A stretch of DNA of 64,000 nucleotides from Campylorhamphus procurvoides (taxonomy: Eukaryota; Chordata; Aves; Passeriformes; Dendrocolaptidae): NCBI GenBank assembly GCA_013396655.1, contig WBMV01000281.1:1-64000 (forward strand). The letters run 5' to 3'. Under the pieces are notes generated by a model that was not told where the DNA came from, did no database searches, and worked only from the letters and a program-made list of their open reading frames with translations. Below, one piece after another: positions 24,001 through 35,756 of the stretch (its first letter is position 1; each line of letters begins with the position of its first letter). The position numbers and the translations under genes are program-made.

Positions 24001-24392
24001 AAGAGAGGGTGGGTTTGATGCCTTTTTGCAGGATCTCTTGCTGGATACTTCAGGCATCAGGTGCTCGGCACAAGCGTGAAAATGGATTCTTGATTTCGCA
24101 TCAATTTGGGCAAATAGGATGGCTGGCCCTGGATAAAATGCCAGAGCCACTTAATTTTCTTTGGAGATCTGAACAAGATATTTTGAGGCTGAATGGCCTC
24201 CTGTCTTGTATCTTTGTCTTCTAGAGGAGAAAGGGCACAAATTACAAGGAATCCAAACATACCTGATGGAGGCAACAGATTAACATGCCAGGAGCCAACT
24301 CTGCCTAAATCATTGCAGTCTCCTTTCTCAAAACATAAATCCCATATTAATGTTAGGTGATTCAGCTTGGATTAAAATCAACTAATCGAAAC
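21081..24392. other. 3.3 kb of unique DNA, no gene seen
   Basis: No known repeat is recognised. The longest frame is 128 aa (23616-24002, plus), overlapped by an 89-aa antisense frame; neither has a known motif. Short T-rich runs occur near 22808-22825 and 23280-23290. Confidence 0.5.
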
Positions 24393-24560
24393 ATAAAATC
24401 ATTAAGGTCAGAAAGGCCATGGAGCCCACCATGTGCCCAATGCCCACCTTGTCCCCCAGCCCAGAGCACTGAGTGCCTCATCATTCCTTGGGCACCTCCA
24501 GGGCTGGGCACTCCAACCCTCTCTGGCTGGTGGAAGGTTTCCCTGGCAGAGGTCTGAGCC
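24393..24560 (-). mobile_element. CR1 LINE 3' end
   Basis: Reversed terminus: 'aaatcattaaggtcagaaag' and 'ccttgtcccccagcccagag', then 'cactgagtgcctcatcattc' and 'ttgggcacctccagggctgg'. It matches the second CR1 type also seen at 14235 and 39222. Short frames on both strands (60-72 aa) are inside the element. Confidence 0.9.
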
Positions 24561-25757
24561 CCGTGAGCAGCAATGCACACAAAGCCTTCTCTCTGCTGCC
24601 ATTCACCCTGTGTAGCTTTTTGTTTAAAAGGGGAAATTCAGTGTGAGCTGAAGGTCACTGTGCCACCCTTAGTGCCAACTAACCACCTCATTTTGGCTTG
24701 ATGTTATTTACTTTAGTATTTGATAGCTCTGAGCACTCGGCTTGCTCTGATTTGTAAAGTGCCTCAGTTCATTCAATCAAACATTATTTCAGCCCTCAAA
24801 AGATATTTAAGTTACAGATTGATTGTATAGTTTGCATTAAATTACCACACTGGTGTAAGCCCAACTGATAGAAGCAGCTGCTTTTAATTGTCAAAAATTG
24901 ATCCTCATCTTATTCGGAAACCACGGTGATTATTTTCTAATGTAATTACCCAGGTGAGGCCCAGAAAGGAAGATAAATGCATGATTATAAATTCTAGCAT
25001 ACAGAATCAAGTAATTATCAGTATGAGGCATAAAAACCTGAGCTGTCCTAATTTTTTTTTTATTTTTTACCTATGTTTATGATAGAATAGAGAACTGTAT
25101 TTTAAGTTCTGCAGCAGAGATCCTATTTCTGTTTGAATGAGCAATATATACCTGCTGTATATCTTTGAGATCTTCAGTGTAATCAATTAAATGGAAGTAT
25201 GAGGCCCTTTGAAAGTGGATTTTGCAATATTAGAAATATAATTATTACATCTTCTAACTGCAAATAGTTCATATGAGGTTTAGAAAGGATGGTTTGAATG
25301 CAAAGTCACAGGTCTGGTTGCACTTTGGCCATGACAAGTCTCTCCATTTTTCCAGACTCAACATTTCTGTGATGCACAGGAGCCTGGAAATGGTTTTGAA
25401 TTTTTGCCTTAAAAAGTGCAATACCCTCCACTGGTACAGCAATACCACTGGGCTCTGCTATTGGGCACATTTCTTTCCACTGCTTTGAAATCTGTGGGAT
25501 GTGCTGTTCTGATGTGAGAAAAGATATATTTACCCTTTTTTTGGGAAATTTGTTATCATTACTCAAGATATTTTCCTGTGGTTACTATAAGAAAAGGTGG
25601 TAAATAAATTATACATGTCACAGGGGAGAAAGGTTCCTCTTCAACTGCAGTTCTAAGTCAGACCATTTTAAATAAACAAAATGAAAAATTTAAAAGCAAA
25701 TTGTATTTGTTGTAATTTACTAAGTGTTATTATAAATAATATCCCTGTGTTTGCACA
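24561..25757. other. Unique DNA, no gene seen
   Basis: Bases 24,700-25,020 are AT-rich with many ATTA/TAAT cores and resemble a conserved non-coding element. A run of T follows at about 25,050-25,067. The 71-aa and 86-aa frames near 25,300-25,560 are antisense mirrors without motifs. Confidence 0.5.
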
Positions 25758-25890
25758 TCATAGAATGGGTTGGAAGTGACCTTAAGGATCACCTCATTCC
25801 ACCCCTGCCATGGGCAGGGACACCTTCCACTAGCCCAGGTTTCTCAGAGCGCCATCCAACCTGGCCTTGGACACTTCCAGGGATGGGACT
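25758..25890 (-). mobile_element. CR1 LINE 3' end, short copy
   Basis: Begins 'catagaatgggttggaagtg', then 'accttaaggatcacctcatt', 'tgccatgggcagggacacct', 'tccactagcccaggtttctc' and 'aacctggccttggacacttc'. It is the same type as 7190-7468, truncated to about 130 bases. Confidence 0.94.
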
Positions 25891-27292
25891 AGTGCTTTAA
25901 ACCTGTATTTTTCTGCCGAGACCTTCCAGCTGAGCTCTCCAGCCTCCAAAGCCTGGAAACTGCAGCACTTCATGTTTAGGGGGCACAGGACCAGTGAGCA
26001 CCAAAGTCTGACATGGTTTTCCTTGTGTAAGGATGAACTCACTTCCACACAGGAATGGTATATTTGTATTTATTTGCTAATTAATGTAATAAGCGCAAAT
26101 ACCAGTTTGTCATTATAATGCAATGTATCATTAAATATGAGAAATGGGAGGGATATGTGCCTTTGTATCTCTTGTTGGGTAGAAATTAAATCAGTGCTCT
26201 TCTATTACGCTTTTTGTGTAGTCTGCTCTCTGTGTGGACCTAATTGCCATTAACATGGGGCTTCTTTGTGTGTGTTAAAAAAAGGATAAACAGACACCTT
26301 ACTGCAAACCCGACATGGATGGATTTTATAGCTCAGTGGAAAACATTTTGCTTCAGTGTTGTTGAAATTTGTTCACTTAGTGTCACTAATTTTTTAACCT
26401 CTTTAGCAGCTAGAACATTCCAGAAAGCCATATTAACTCTGCAAGGAAAACATCCTCGTGCAAAATTAATCTGCTTGCTATCAATGGTTTTTGCTTTCCC
26501 CCCCCTTTTTTTTTACTGGTAGCCTTAAAATATAGAATTTCCCATTTCTTATACCCTGATTTAGATATTCTCTTGTTTTTTCCATTTTGCTGCACGTTCA
26601 TTGCAGGAACTGTTCCATCCCAACATTTCTGTAGTTTATTGTCTCATCTTTGCATTTCTTTGAAAATAAAATGTGATTTAAACCTGCAGCATTTTTAATT
26701 GTCTAAATACATCCAATGGCTTTGTCCTGAAACACCATTCTCTGCTCCCTGGATCAGATTCATTGCAGGTATCTGCTTCTGCCACTGACAGCTGAATTTT
26801 CCTGATCTTTCCTATTTCCCTTCCCCCCCACCCCATTCCACCAGCTAGGGATGTTAAACCTGGGTTTGATATTTATTTCTTTATTTATTTTTACCCTTCT
26901 TTTTTTTGGGATTTTCCAGGCAGCTTCAATTTGCAAAGGCTGAGCAGGTCGATCCATTGTCCTTGCTGGCGGCCCAAGATGCTGCTGCCCTGCTGCACAA
27001 TAGGCAGCCTTTGGGGGTCAGAGCCTGCATGTGGCTGATAACAGTGCTGGTGCAGGCTGGAAAACACCATGATTAGGGAGCTCCAGCTCTGCCTCAGCGT
27101 GGGGCTGGAGCTCAGTGGCAAACCCTAAACATGCCACATTAAGGGATATTTTCTGTCCCATCGTTTTCTTTAAGGGTGGAGGCTGCAAACTAAGAAATCA
27201 GAACCCTGCTGGTTGGCTTTTCAATATTTTTTTTGAATTATTTTTTACAGAAAGCTGGACTCAATAAGATTGAATCCTGTGATAAATACAAG
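25891..27292. other. Unique DNA, no gene seen
   Basis: Contains pyrimidine-rich runs near 26498-26515 and 26820-26835 and a T-rich run near 27,225-27,247. No known repeat or exon is recognised. Confidence 0.5.
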
Positions 27293-27338
27293 GGTGTGTG
27301 TGTGTTTGTGTGTGTGTTTATGTGTGTGTGTGTGAGAG
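27293..27338. repeat. Interrupted (TG)n microsatellite
   Basis: About twenty TG units with TT and TA interruptions. The 74-aa frame starting here opens with a Cys-Val run that is simply the translated microsatellite. Confidence 0.95.
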
Positions 27339-27599
27339 AAGGGAGCAGATTTCAGGTTCTCATCTCCACACGCAGTGTCTGCACAATCTCACTGTCTTCC
27401 TGATTTCCATGCACATGAACCCACCTCCTTCTCCTTGGCCCTGGGATGGACCAAGTTTTGGCAGGGCACAGGCTGGGAATGGCAGGAAAAGCGCTGGGGG
27501 TTGGCATTGCAACTGGACATGAGGCCACAGCCAGGGTCACTCTTGGATTGGAGGAGGAGCAACAACAAGGAATGAGCCTGGATGGGAGCAAAAACATCC

Positions 27600-27725
27600 A
27601 GGTTGTCTGGAGAGTTTGTCCTGTCTCCATCCTTGGACGTTTTCAAGACCCAGCTGGAGTCTCAGAGTTGGTCTTGCTTTGGGCATGAGGTTGGACTGGA
27701 GACCATCTGAAGTAGCCTGTATTCC
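27600..27725 (+). mobile_element. CR1 LINE 3' fragment, diverged
   Basis: 'ctccatccttggacgttttc', 'aagacccagctggagtctca' and 'tgggcatgaggttggactgg' resemble the forward CR1 terminal region with several small deletions. The last ATTCTGTG-type repeats are not clear. Related CR1-like sequence may extend upstream to about 27,500. Confidence 0.7.
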
Positions 27726-29735
27726 TATTTTCCTTTTAAATACCATGAGAATAGTATTTGAAAACATGATTTTGAAATACATTTGAAATATTAAAGTATA
27801 TATGAAATAAGATGATTTAAATATGGGAAATCAGACCTTCTTTTAGGTCTAGACAGGGCTTATATCATGACCCAAACAACAGGGAATTCAAGCAGAGCTG
27901 GGAACCATCTCAGACCTGCAAATTATAAATAGAATACCTGGTTAGAAATGTCAAATTATAATGACAGGAACCCTAAGTTTATCAAATGCTAAATTTATTA
28001 AGTGCTAAGCAAGACTGAACAGCACAGCAGCACAGGATAAGCTTTCAAGAATTGGAACAGGCAGAAATGAATAACTGTATGTGTGATGGAGTGTAAAGAA
28101 AGCAAATTTTAGAGCAACCTAAAGTACTCTACAGTTTAGTTATTTGTATTACTAAAAAAAGAAAAGAAAACAATAATAAAGTAACTTTATGAAGAGCTTT
28201 TGTGAAAGTAAAAGATAAAGCAGGCAATAAATCAAGATATGTGGTGAAAACAGAACAGAAAGGGATGGTTTTGAAGTCTACTGTTGGGAAAAAAAGGAGT
28301 GTAGAGGAACAGCTTTTACTGGTGGGGAAAAAGATCAAAAAGAAAAGGAAAAAAGATCAAAGAACGATCACCATATTCTAGAAACCTACAGAATAAAAAT
28401 CAATCACTTCATATAAGCAAGCATGCCAGAGGAAAAATAAAGATTAAACTGAAAACAGTTTCATTAATAAAGGAAAATGGTAAAATACTGATGAGTTTGG
28501 ATGTTTCAGCTAATTAAGCACTTCAAGAAGTATCTTCATGTGGAGAAATATGGAATAGAGGCAGGAAAGAACTGAGTGTATGTAGTGTTTTAAAATAAAA
28601 AAGACACTGTCTCTGGTTTGTTCTAGTGACACATTGAGAGTCTCTTCTCCACTTCCCAGACAAGGTGAGGTAACCCAATGCCTCTGCAGGAGTGTATTCC
28701 CAAATTCCTCATTGCTTTGACAAAACCTACAGCATTCCTATTATACTGTAAAGCCAGAGAATTAAAACTGGCCACACTGGTCAAATAAACAAGGGGGGAA
28801 AATTCGTGTTTGCTGGGTTATTACTGCTTGGTGCATTGTAATTTCAAGATGAATATATATTTTCTGTGTGTTATATGAAAATAAAGCTCCAGCATCATAA
28901 ATTAGAGGGGAAAAAAAGGGAGGATTATTGCAGATCTCAAATTGAGGAGAGGTGGACTGGACACAGCTTATTAAATGGGAGAAATGCTGAGAGCTGTTTT
29001 AACAATGAGTAGAGCTGTAAAAGTAGAATTAAAAGGTATTTGCTTCACAAAACTCCTGTTTTAGTAATACTTTTCTACACTCATTGAACAAATTAATCTT
29101 AGGGGAATTCAATCAGAATTTAACAGACTGTATTCTCACAGGAGCAATGTACACATGCATCCCTAGACTTGTTTTTAAATGTTGTGTTTTCTCTTGATTT
29201 TTTTACGATGTTTCATCTTCAAAGACACTGATGAGATATGCTTTGGTGTGATCTCAAGTTGGTAAAAGGAGGAGAAAATTAGTTTAGTTACTCTCGGGCA
29301 ATTTTTTATTTATTTAAATGAATGCTGGTGAACAGACAGGGACTTCAGCACATGGTTGCTGTTCTTGAAGAATAAATTCAGAACATTATTCTTGTTAAGG
29401 ATTTTGGCTCTGTGTATGTGTCAGAGGAAAGTCTGTTGTGTAAACCTCAGCTGGATTCTTGTTAATGAGGATTTATTAATGAACCTGAAAAGCAGCGTTC
29501 CAAAGCAGTGTAGTCAGAGCCCTGAGTAATGTGGACAATAAACAGGAAAGACACAGAGTTAACAAGTAAGGAATTTTGGGATGACTTACAAATTAGTGAC
29601 TGGGCTGCTTTTAGGTAATTGTGCACCTTTAATAAAATAAATCTTCATATAATTTTCTGAGAGGTCATTGGAATGGCCTGAATGTGAACACTGAGGTAAA
29701 TTGAGTGATTTTTCCAGTCATTAGACAGAAAGATT
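27726..29735. other. 2 kb of AT-rich unique DNA, no gene seen
   Basis: Bases 28,080-28,450 are strongly A- and purine-rich, including 'aaaagatcaaaaagaaaagg' and a nearby second 'aaaagatcaaag'. No known repeat is recognised and no frame exceeds 70 aa. Confidence 0.5.
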
Positions 29736-29885
29736 GACCATCCCTGGAAGTGTCCAAGGCCAAGCTGGAAGGAGCTCTGAGCAACGTGGGCTGGTGGAAG
29801 GTGTCCCTGCTCATGGCAGAAGGGTGGAATGAGAAGCTCTTTAATGTCCTTTCCAACTCAAACCAAATTCTATATTTCTATGATC
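29736..29885 (+). mobile_element. CR1 LINE 3' end, short copy
   Basis: Forward text: 'ccatccctggaagtgtccaa', 'gctggtggaaggtgtccctg', 'ctcatggcagaagggtggaa' and 'gtcctttccaactcaaacca', ending 'ttctatatttctatga'. It is the same type as 7190-7468. Confidence 0.93.
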
Positions 29886-30168
29886 TTTTTCTATCAAATG
29901 AACAGACTCAAGTGATGCTGTCAGCCTTTTTTGTGCAACATACAGTCTGTTCTGACTTAGTTTAATACCTTTAACCCTAGGCAGATGCCAAAACAAAAAC
30001 TGCACTTCACTGTCCGCTTGAAATCTCGTTTATTCTAACTTTTAATCCATAGATCCTTACAGTTACTGGGTGGGTTATTTTCCATCTTGAACAGCAAATC
30101 CATTGGAGGTTCCTCTGAAGTTTTGCACCTCTGATGAGTTCTCATACAGTGTCAGCTTCCTGGTCACA

Positions 30169-30268
30169 TTCCATCAGTTCCCTTTGTGGAGAATCAGCAA
30201 GGAATGGAAAGCCCATGTTATCCATCTCCTCACTCTATTCTGCTTCCTGTGCTAAAGATCTGCTGAAG
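30169..30268. repeat. Duplicated block A, first copy
   Basis: These 100 bases recur at 31698-31797 with about four mismatches. The copy ends exactly at the N at 30269, and its partner begins exactly after the N at 31697. That geometry fits two contig ends that overlap but were not merged. Confidence 0.9.
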
Positions 30269-30269
30269 N
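30269..30269. other. Assembly gap written as a single N
   Basis: Separates duplicated block A from duplicated block B. Bases 31798-32057, which follow block A in the second copy, are missing here. Confidence 0.8.
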
Positions 30270-31696
30270 AATCATATCTAAATTCATGGGAAATAAACTT
30301 TAGGAGTGAAACAGCAGTAGAGGAAAAGAAAGTACAATCCCTCCAATTGGTGCCTGATTATCCATGGTGAAGAATCTCACTCCACTAAATTGTATCTGTT
30401 GAAAAAAAACTCTGAGGGAAATAAATTGTGAGGTGGCTTTTTTATGAGAGCTGGAAAAAAGCAATCAAGACATGTTTTCTTGACTGTGTCTAAATAAAAT
30501 CAGCACAAAATCTGTTCCTAGACCTCAAGTGGATAATTATGGTATGAATTTTTGGGTTCAAAACCTTCAGGTCTAATAGCAGGAGAACATAAGGCAAAGA
30601 CCAGCTGGCATAATTTTGTTCTTCCTGGCACGTTTCTTTTTTACACTGGACTAATTTTATTTATTTCTTTGAAGCTACTTGCAAAGAGTAGAAAGTTTTA
30701 AGTTGTTTCCTAAGCACAGACTTTTAGTTTTCAGGTGGACATTTTGAGGAGACAACCAAGACTTTTCTTTTGGGGGGAAAAATTCCCTTTTTATATTCCT
30801 TCAGCTCTTCAGAAAAGGATGAAAACCAGAGCAGTTCATGAAAGGAAAGCACTCACTGGGGTAGGACTGTGAAACAACTGCACCAAATCTAATGTTCTCC
30901 AGTTTATTGTTCTTACCCTCAATAAATATTTCAGTTCAACTGACACTCTAAATTTGTCCTGAGTCAGATTCCACCTGACACAAATAATTTGGTTTGAATA
31001 GCTGGCAAAGGAGGTTATTTTCTATGCAGTGAAAGGCTCCTCAGCCAAAGGTGGTAATAAAACAAGCACAGAGAAGCTCCAGATGACCCAAAATGATCAA
31101 ATGCTAATCCTGCCATCATGCCAGCTGAACAATTTTGGAGATCACCCTTTCTCTTGTATGATTGCTAAGATGTGAATAGTAAAATTACTGCCTAAAATAT
31201 GTGTCCAGGTTGGGTTTCTTCTCTCAACTGTTCACTCCTTTCACTTCACAGGATATGGTCAGCTGTTTTGTGATCAGCTTTGCACGATGAGACTCTGAGT
31301 ATAAAATGTTTCTGTTTAAGCAACAATAGAAAAGGCTAGTTTTGATATTAGTTTGCTTTGGGATGTGACAGAAGAATAGCTAGATAGAGGATCTTGTAAA
31401 CTGGATCTACCAGGAGAGGAACTGTAATGTAGAAATGGCATTTGACAGATGTGGGAGGGGTATGGTAGCAACATTTTAAGCTTCCAGGTCATCTCTAGTT
31501 TCTCTCTTATTGCTGGATGAGTTTGTGGTTTTCCTTTAAAATCACCCCCAAGTTCCTTTTCTATGTGAAAGTTATTTTATGGTGAGTCTACACCGACATT
31601 TTCTTCTTATTCTTCACAATATTATTGTGAAATAATCACAGGAACCCCCCCATGGTTTGTTCATAGAGCAACATGTACAAGAATTGCAATAGTTGA
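30270..31696. repeat. Duplicated block B, first copy (probably a redundant contig)
   Basis: This 1427-base block lies between two single Ns and recurs at 32058-33484 at the same overall length. Substitutions number a few tens at most. The first 350 or so bases are identical, as is a stretch of over 200 bases near 31,230-31,455. The content is AT-rich non-coding DNA with no known repeat. Because it is bounded on both sides by Ns, it is best read as an alternative-haplotype contig placed in a gap. A true recent tandem duplication cannot be excluded from sequence alone. Confidence 0.9.
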
Positions 31697-31697
31697 N
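31697..31697. other. Assembly gap written as a single N
   Basis: Lies between the end of block B and the start of the second copy of block A. Confidence 0.8.
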
Positions 31698-31797
31698 TTC
31701 CATCAGTTCCCTTTGTGGAGCATCAGCAAGGAATGGAAAGCCCATGTTATCCATCTCCTCACTCTATTCTGCTTCAAGTGCAAAAGATCTGCTGAAG
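31698..31797. repeat. Duplicated block A, second copy
   Basis: Pairs with 30169-30268. Here it continues without a break into 31798-32057 and then block B, so this is probably the intact version of the locus. Confidence 0.9.
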
Positions 31798-32057
31798 GGA
31801 GAAAAATAAAGGTGAACAGGAGGACTGGAAATCCTCTGAAATGGCTTCTTGGGAACTGTCAAGTTCGCCTTGAAATCAGCAAGTTCTCTGTCTGAAGCCC
31901 TTAACCTGTGAGGATTTGTTGGGAATGTGTTTAATAATATTAGTAATATTATAATATAATTATATACAGTATATGTAATAATAATAATAATAATTTTCAA
32001 CTGGAGTCTTATTTAAATAGACAGGAGAACAGTACTGAGTTAAGGGACCAACAGTTA
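31798..32057. other. Segment present only in the second copy, with AT-rich simple repeat
   Basis: Links block A to block B. It contains an A/T-only tract at about 31931-31995 with alternating TAATAT/ATTATA words and a (TAA)n run at 31974-31994. Such sequence often stops short-read or clone-based assembly and may explain why the first copy breaks here. Confidence 0.75.
31974..31994. repeat. (TAA)n microsatellite
   Basis: About seven TAA units at the end of a longer A/T-only tract. Confidence 0.85.
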
Positions 32058-33484
32058 AATCATATCTAAATTCATGGGAAATAAACTTTAGGAGTGAAAC
32101 AGCAGTAGAGGAAAAGAAAGTACAATCCCTCCAATTGGTGCCTGATTATCCATGGTGAAGAATCTCACTCCACTAAATTGTATCTGTTGAAAAAAAACTC
32201 TGAGGGAAATAAATTGTGAGGTGGCTTTTTTATGAGAGCTGGAAAAAAGCAATCAAGACATGTTTTCTTGACTGTGTCTAAATAAAATCAGCACAAAATC
32301 TGTTCCTAGACCTCAAGTGGATAATTATGGTATGAATTTTTGGGTTCAAAACCTTCAGGTCTAATAGCAGGAGAACATAAGGCAAAGACCAGCTGGCATA
32401 ATTTTGTTCTCCCTGGCACGTTTCTTTTTTACACTGGACTAATTTTATTTATTTCTTTGAAGCTACTTGCAAACAGTAGCAAGTTTTAAGTTGTTTCCTG
32501 AGCACAGACTTTGAGTTTTCAGGTGGACATTTTGAGGAGACAACCAAGACTTTTCTTCCGGGGGAAAAAATTCCCTTTTTATGTTCCTTCAGCTCTTCAG
32601 AAAAGGATGTAAACCAGAGCAGTTTGTGAAAGGAAAGCACTCACTGGGGTAGGACTGTGAAACAACTGCACCAAATCTAATGTTCTCCAGTTTATTGTTC
32701 TTACCCTCAATAAATATTTCAGTTCAACTGACACTCTAAATTTGTCCTGAGTCAGATTCCACCTGACACAAATAACTTGGTTTGAATAGCTGGAAAAGGA
32801 GGTTATTTTCTATACAGTGAAAGGCTGCTCAGCCAAAGGTGGTAATAAAACAAGCACAGAGAAGCTCCAGATAACCCCAAAATGATCAAATACTAATCCT
32901 GCCATCATGCCAGCTGAACAATTTTGGAGATTATCCTTTCTCTTGTATGATTGCTATGATGTGAATAGTAAAATTACTGCCTAAAATATATGTCCAGGTT
33001 GTGTTTCTTCTCTCACCTGTTCACTCCTTTCACTTCACAGGATATGGTCAGCTGTTTTGTGATCAGCTTTGCACGATGAGACTCTGAGTATAAAATGTTT
33101 CTGTTTAAGCAACAATAGAAAAGGCTAGTTTTGATATTAGTTTGCTTTGGGATGTGACAGAAGAATAGCTAGATAGAGGATCTTGTAAACTGGATCTACC
33201 AGGAGAGGAACTGTAATGTAGAAATGGCATTTGACAGATGTGGGAGGGGTGTGGTAGCAACATTTTAAGCTTCCAGGTCATCTCTAGTTTCTCTCTTATT
33301 GCTAGGTGAGTTTGTGGTTTTCCTTTAAAATCCCCCCAAGTTCCTTTTCTCTGTGAAAGTTATTTTATGGTGAGTCTACACCAACATTTTCTTCTTATTC
33401 TTCACAATATTATTGTGAAATAATCACAGGAAACCCCCCATGGTTTGTTCATAGAGCAACATGTACAAGAATTGCAATAGTTGA
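32058..33484. repeat. Duplicated block B, second copy (contiguous version)
   Basis: Pairs with 30270-31696. It is continuous on both sides with unique sequence, unlike the first copy. No gene is seen in it. Short frames such as 32449-32640 are absent or altered in the other copy, which argues against coding constraint. Confidence 0.9.
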
Positions 33485-35517
33485 GTTATTTTAGGATGCA
33501 TCCATTGGGCCCTGATGAATCAAACCATACCTTTAGGGCATCAGCAAGGCGTATTAATTGCTACAAGCATAGATTTTGGAAGAAAACACCAGCTATCTTT
33601 ATTAAAAGCTGTGCTAATGACACCTTTGAGGCCACCTTGATTACCCTCAGAAATGTGACGGAAGGAAAGTCATCAAGAAAACTCCCATGACTCACATGTC
33701 CTCAGACTTATTTGAAAGTCCTCCTTCAGTACCTGGAGTACCTGGAGGTTTCAATGTTTATTTCACAGCAAATGCTTTTGTCAAGTTTTCCTTTTTATGA
33801 AACATGAAAACTAAATATCCATTGTGTTTAAGTTATCCCTTAAATCCTTAGGTCAGTCAAAGTGAAAACCGACATAAAGTCGCAAAAATCAGGCACCAAA
33901 CTGCAGGCTTTATTCTCTTGTCTGAGGTGGTGGATTGGTTGTCATCCTGAGAAATGTAGTTGTCCTTTAATCCAAGCACCATTTTATGCACATAATAAAA
34001 GTGATTTCTGCCCAGTAGTCACATCCAGCCATTGGTTCATAAATTCTCACCAACCCCATCTTGTTGTCCCTGATGAAGGACGTCCCTTTACTTGTAGCCA
34101 AGAGCAATCAGGTATTAAAATCACTTCCAGCAGGCACTCACATGGTGAATTATGAAACAAACAACTGCAGGCACCAGAATTAACAGAGAAGAGCTGGAGA
34201 GAACAGCTAAACCAAAGCAGATTTAGCTGCTAAACTTTTATCTCGCTGTGATGTCTTCTGAAGTAAAATATAAAGCTCTTTGTGTGCATACATATATAAA
34301 TAAATGTATGTGCACATGAAAGAGCAATGCTTCCCAAAATATTTCAGGAAATAATTTCACTGTGAAAGACAGATGAAAGTCTTTTGGCAATTTTCTTTGT
34401 CAGGGGATGATGAATAACCCCAACCATTACTAAAAGAAGAGTGAAATCAGGTGATAGTAAATAATAATAATCATACTGCAGACTGATTACTAGACAACTA
34501 CTCAATAAACCTGGTTTATTGCAGCAGAGAAACTACTTTCCTGGAGCAGTTATGACCACTGCTAAATCACATTTCTAAGTAATGTGTCAATTCAAGTTCC
34601 ATAAAACCTTATTGCTCCGACTCAGAACACACTGTTTTTAAGGATGCAGTTAAAACGTGGCCAGATAGGGCTGACTCTCCCTGGAAGTTCTTGTAGGGCC
34701 CTCACCAATTTAAATTGAGCTTAGAGAGTTCTTGCTGTCATCGCCTGAAGTTTGATCACATATGAAACAACCTATAAAGTTCTTTTTCATGCTTTCTGCA
34801 GGATGTTTTTCCACTTTAGAAACCCACTTCCTGCTTCACTTGGAAACACTGGAAGGGAGGGGTGGTTACTGTCCTGGGGTGGTGGGATAGAGGAGGAAGT
34901 GGCATGGAAAAGGTCCATCTCCTCCACTGATCCAACCAAAAGGAGCTGTCTTGGTCTCCTCTCTTGGATGAACTACAGAAACAGGTGACTGATTTCACCC
35001 CCCTGATCTACAGCACCTTCCTTAGGAAATCTTGGGAATTCTCCCTTTGGGAAAGATCCTGCTCTCTCCACAGAGTGGATGGTGCCCACCTGGTCAGCTC
35101 AGACTGAAAGCTGGCCAAGGTGGATAATCTCATTCTGTGTTTTTGAGGTGGTTCTCTGGTGTAACATCATACAAGGTTTGATTGGAAGATTGTGGTCTGA
35201 CCCACTTTGCTGGTGTTTTCCATGGTTGCAATGTGGTCCTAGACTGGTGTTGATGGGGCAACCAGGTCCCAGGAACTTTGGCCAGTTGAGCTGCTCTCTT
35301 CCTTGGGGATGTTCAGCTGGCTCAGCTCCTGGTGTCCCTGTTTGGTTGTCCTGCTATCAGGGTGAGCAACCAGAGCTTCCCAGGACTTGGTGTGTGCCCT
35401 TCAATCCCTCAAGCCAGTTGTCTAGGGTGTCCTTTCTTCCATTTTGGGTAGAAGGGTTAACAATCCCTTTGGTTCTTTGAATTCCCCAGCAGATGGAAAG
35501 GAGAGGGGAAGAACAGA
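33485..35517. other. 2 kb of unique DNA, no gene seen
   Basis: A 97-aa frame (33862-34155) and a 133-aa frame (35079-35480, tryptophan- and cysteine-rich by reading-frame chance) show no domain I recognise. AT-rich stretches near 33,830-34,150 could be conserved non-coding DNA. No known repeat is recognised. Confidence 0.5.
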
Positions 35518-35754
35518 TATTCTTGTTTCCCCACCTCAGTAATTAGCAACTCCTCAGGGCAACGGAATGACAGTGGTGCCCTGCCGAGAGATCTATATCC
35601 TATGAGATCTATATCCTGTTTAGGGAATATGACATGAGTTGCTTGACAGATGTGACAGGGCCAGGGAGAGACACAGAGAGGTATTTTATATGTGGGGGAG
35701 GGAATTCAGTGCCTTGGAAGAAAATGCCTCTACAGGGGAGAAAGGAGTGGTGGA
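35518..35754. repeat. Duplicated block D, first copy
   Basis: These 237 bases recur at 35757-35986. The copy stops exactly at the N at 35755. Differences are about six substitutions and one 7-base insertion, all in the first 90 bases; the remainder is identical. Confidence 0.92.
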
Positions 35755-35755
35755 N
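35755..35755. other. Assembly gap written as a single N
   Basis: Separates the two copies of block D. Each copy ends or begins at the N, as expected of an unmerged overlap between adjacent contigs. Confidence 0.8.
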
Positions 35756-35756
35756 C

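Noticed and set aside
30169..33484. A recent segmental duplication or tandem gene family
   Set aside because: The copy edges coincide with Ns and no gene is present. An assembly artefact is the simpler explanation, though not proven.
35079..35480. 133-aa plus-strand frame rich in Trp, Cys and Leu
   Set aside because: No known fold or motif, no exon boundaries, and residue content typical of chance translation of T- and G-rich DNA.
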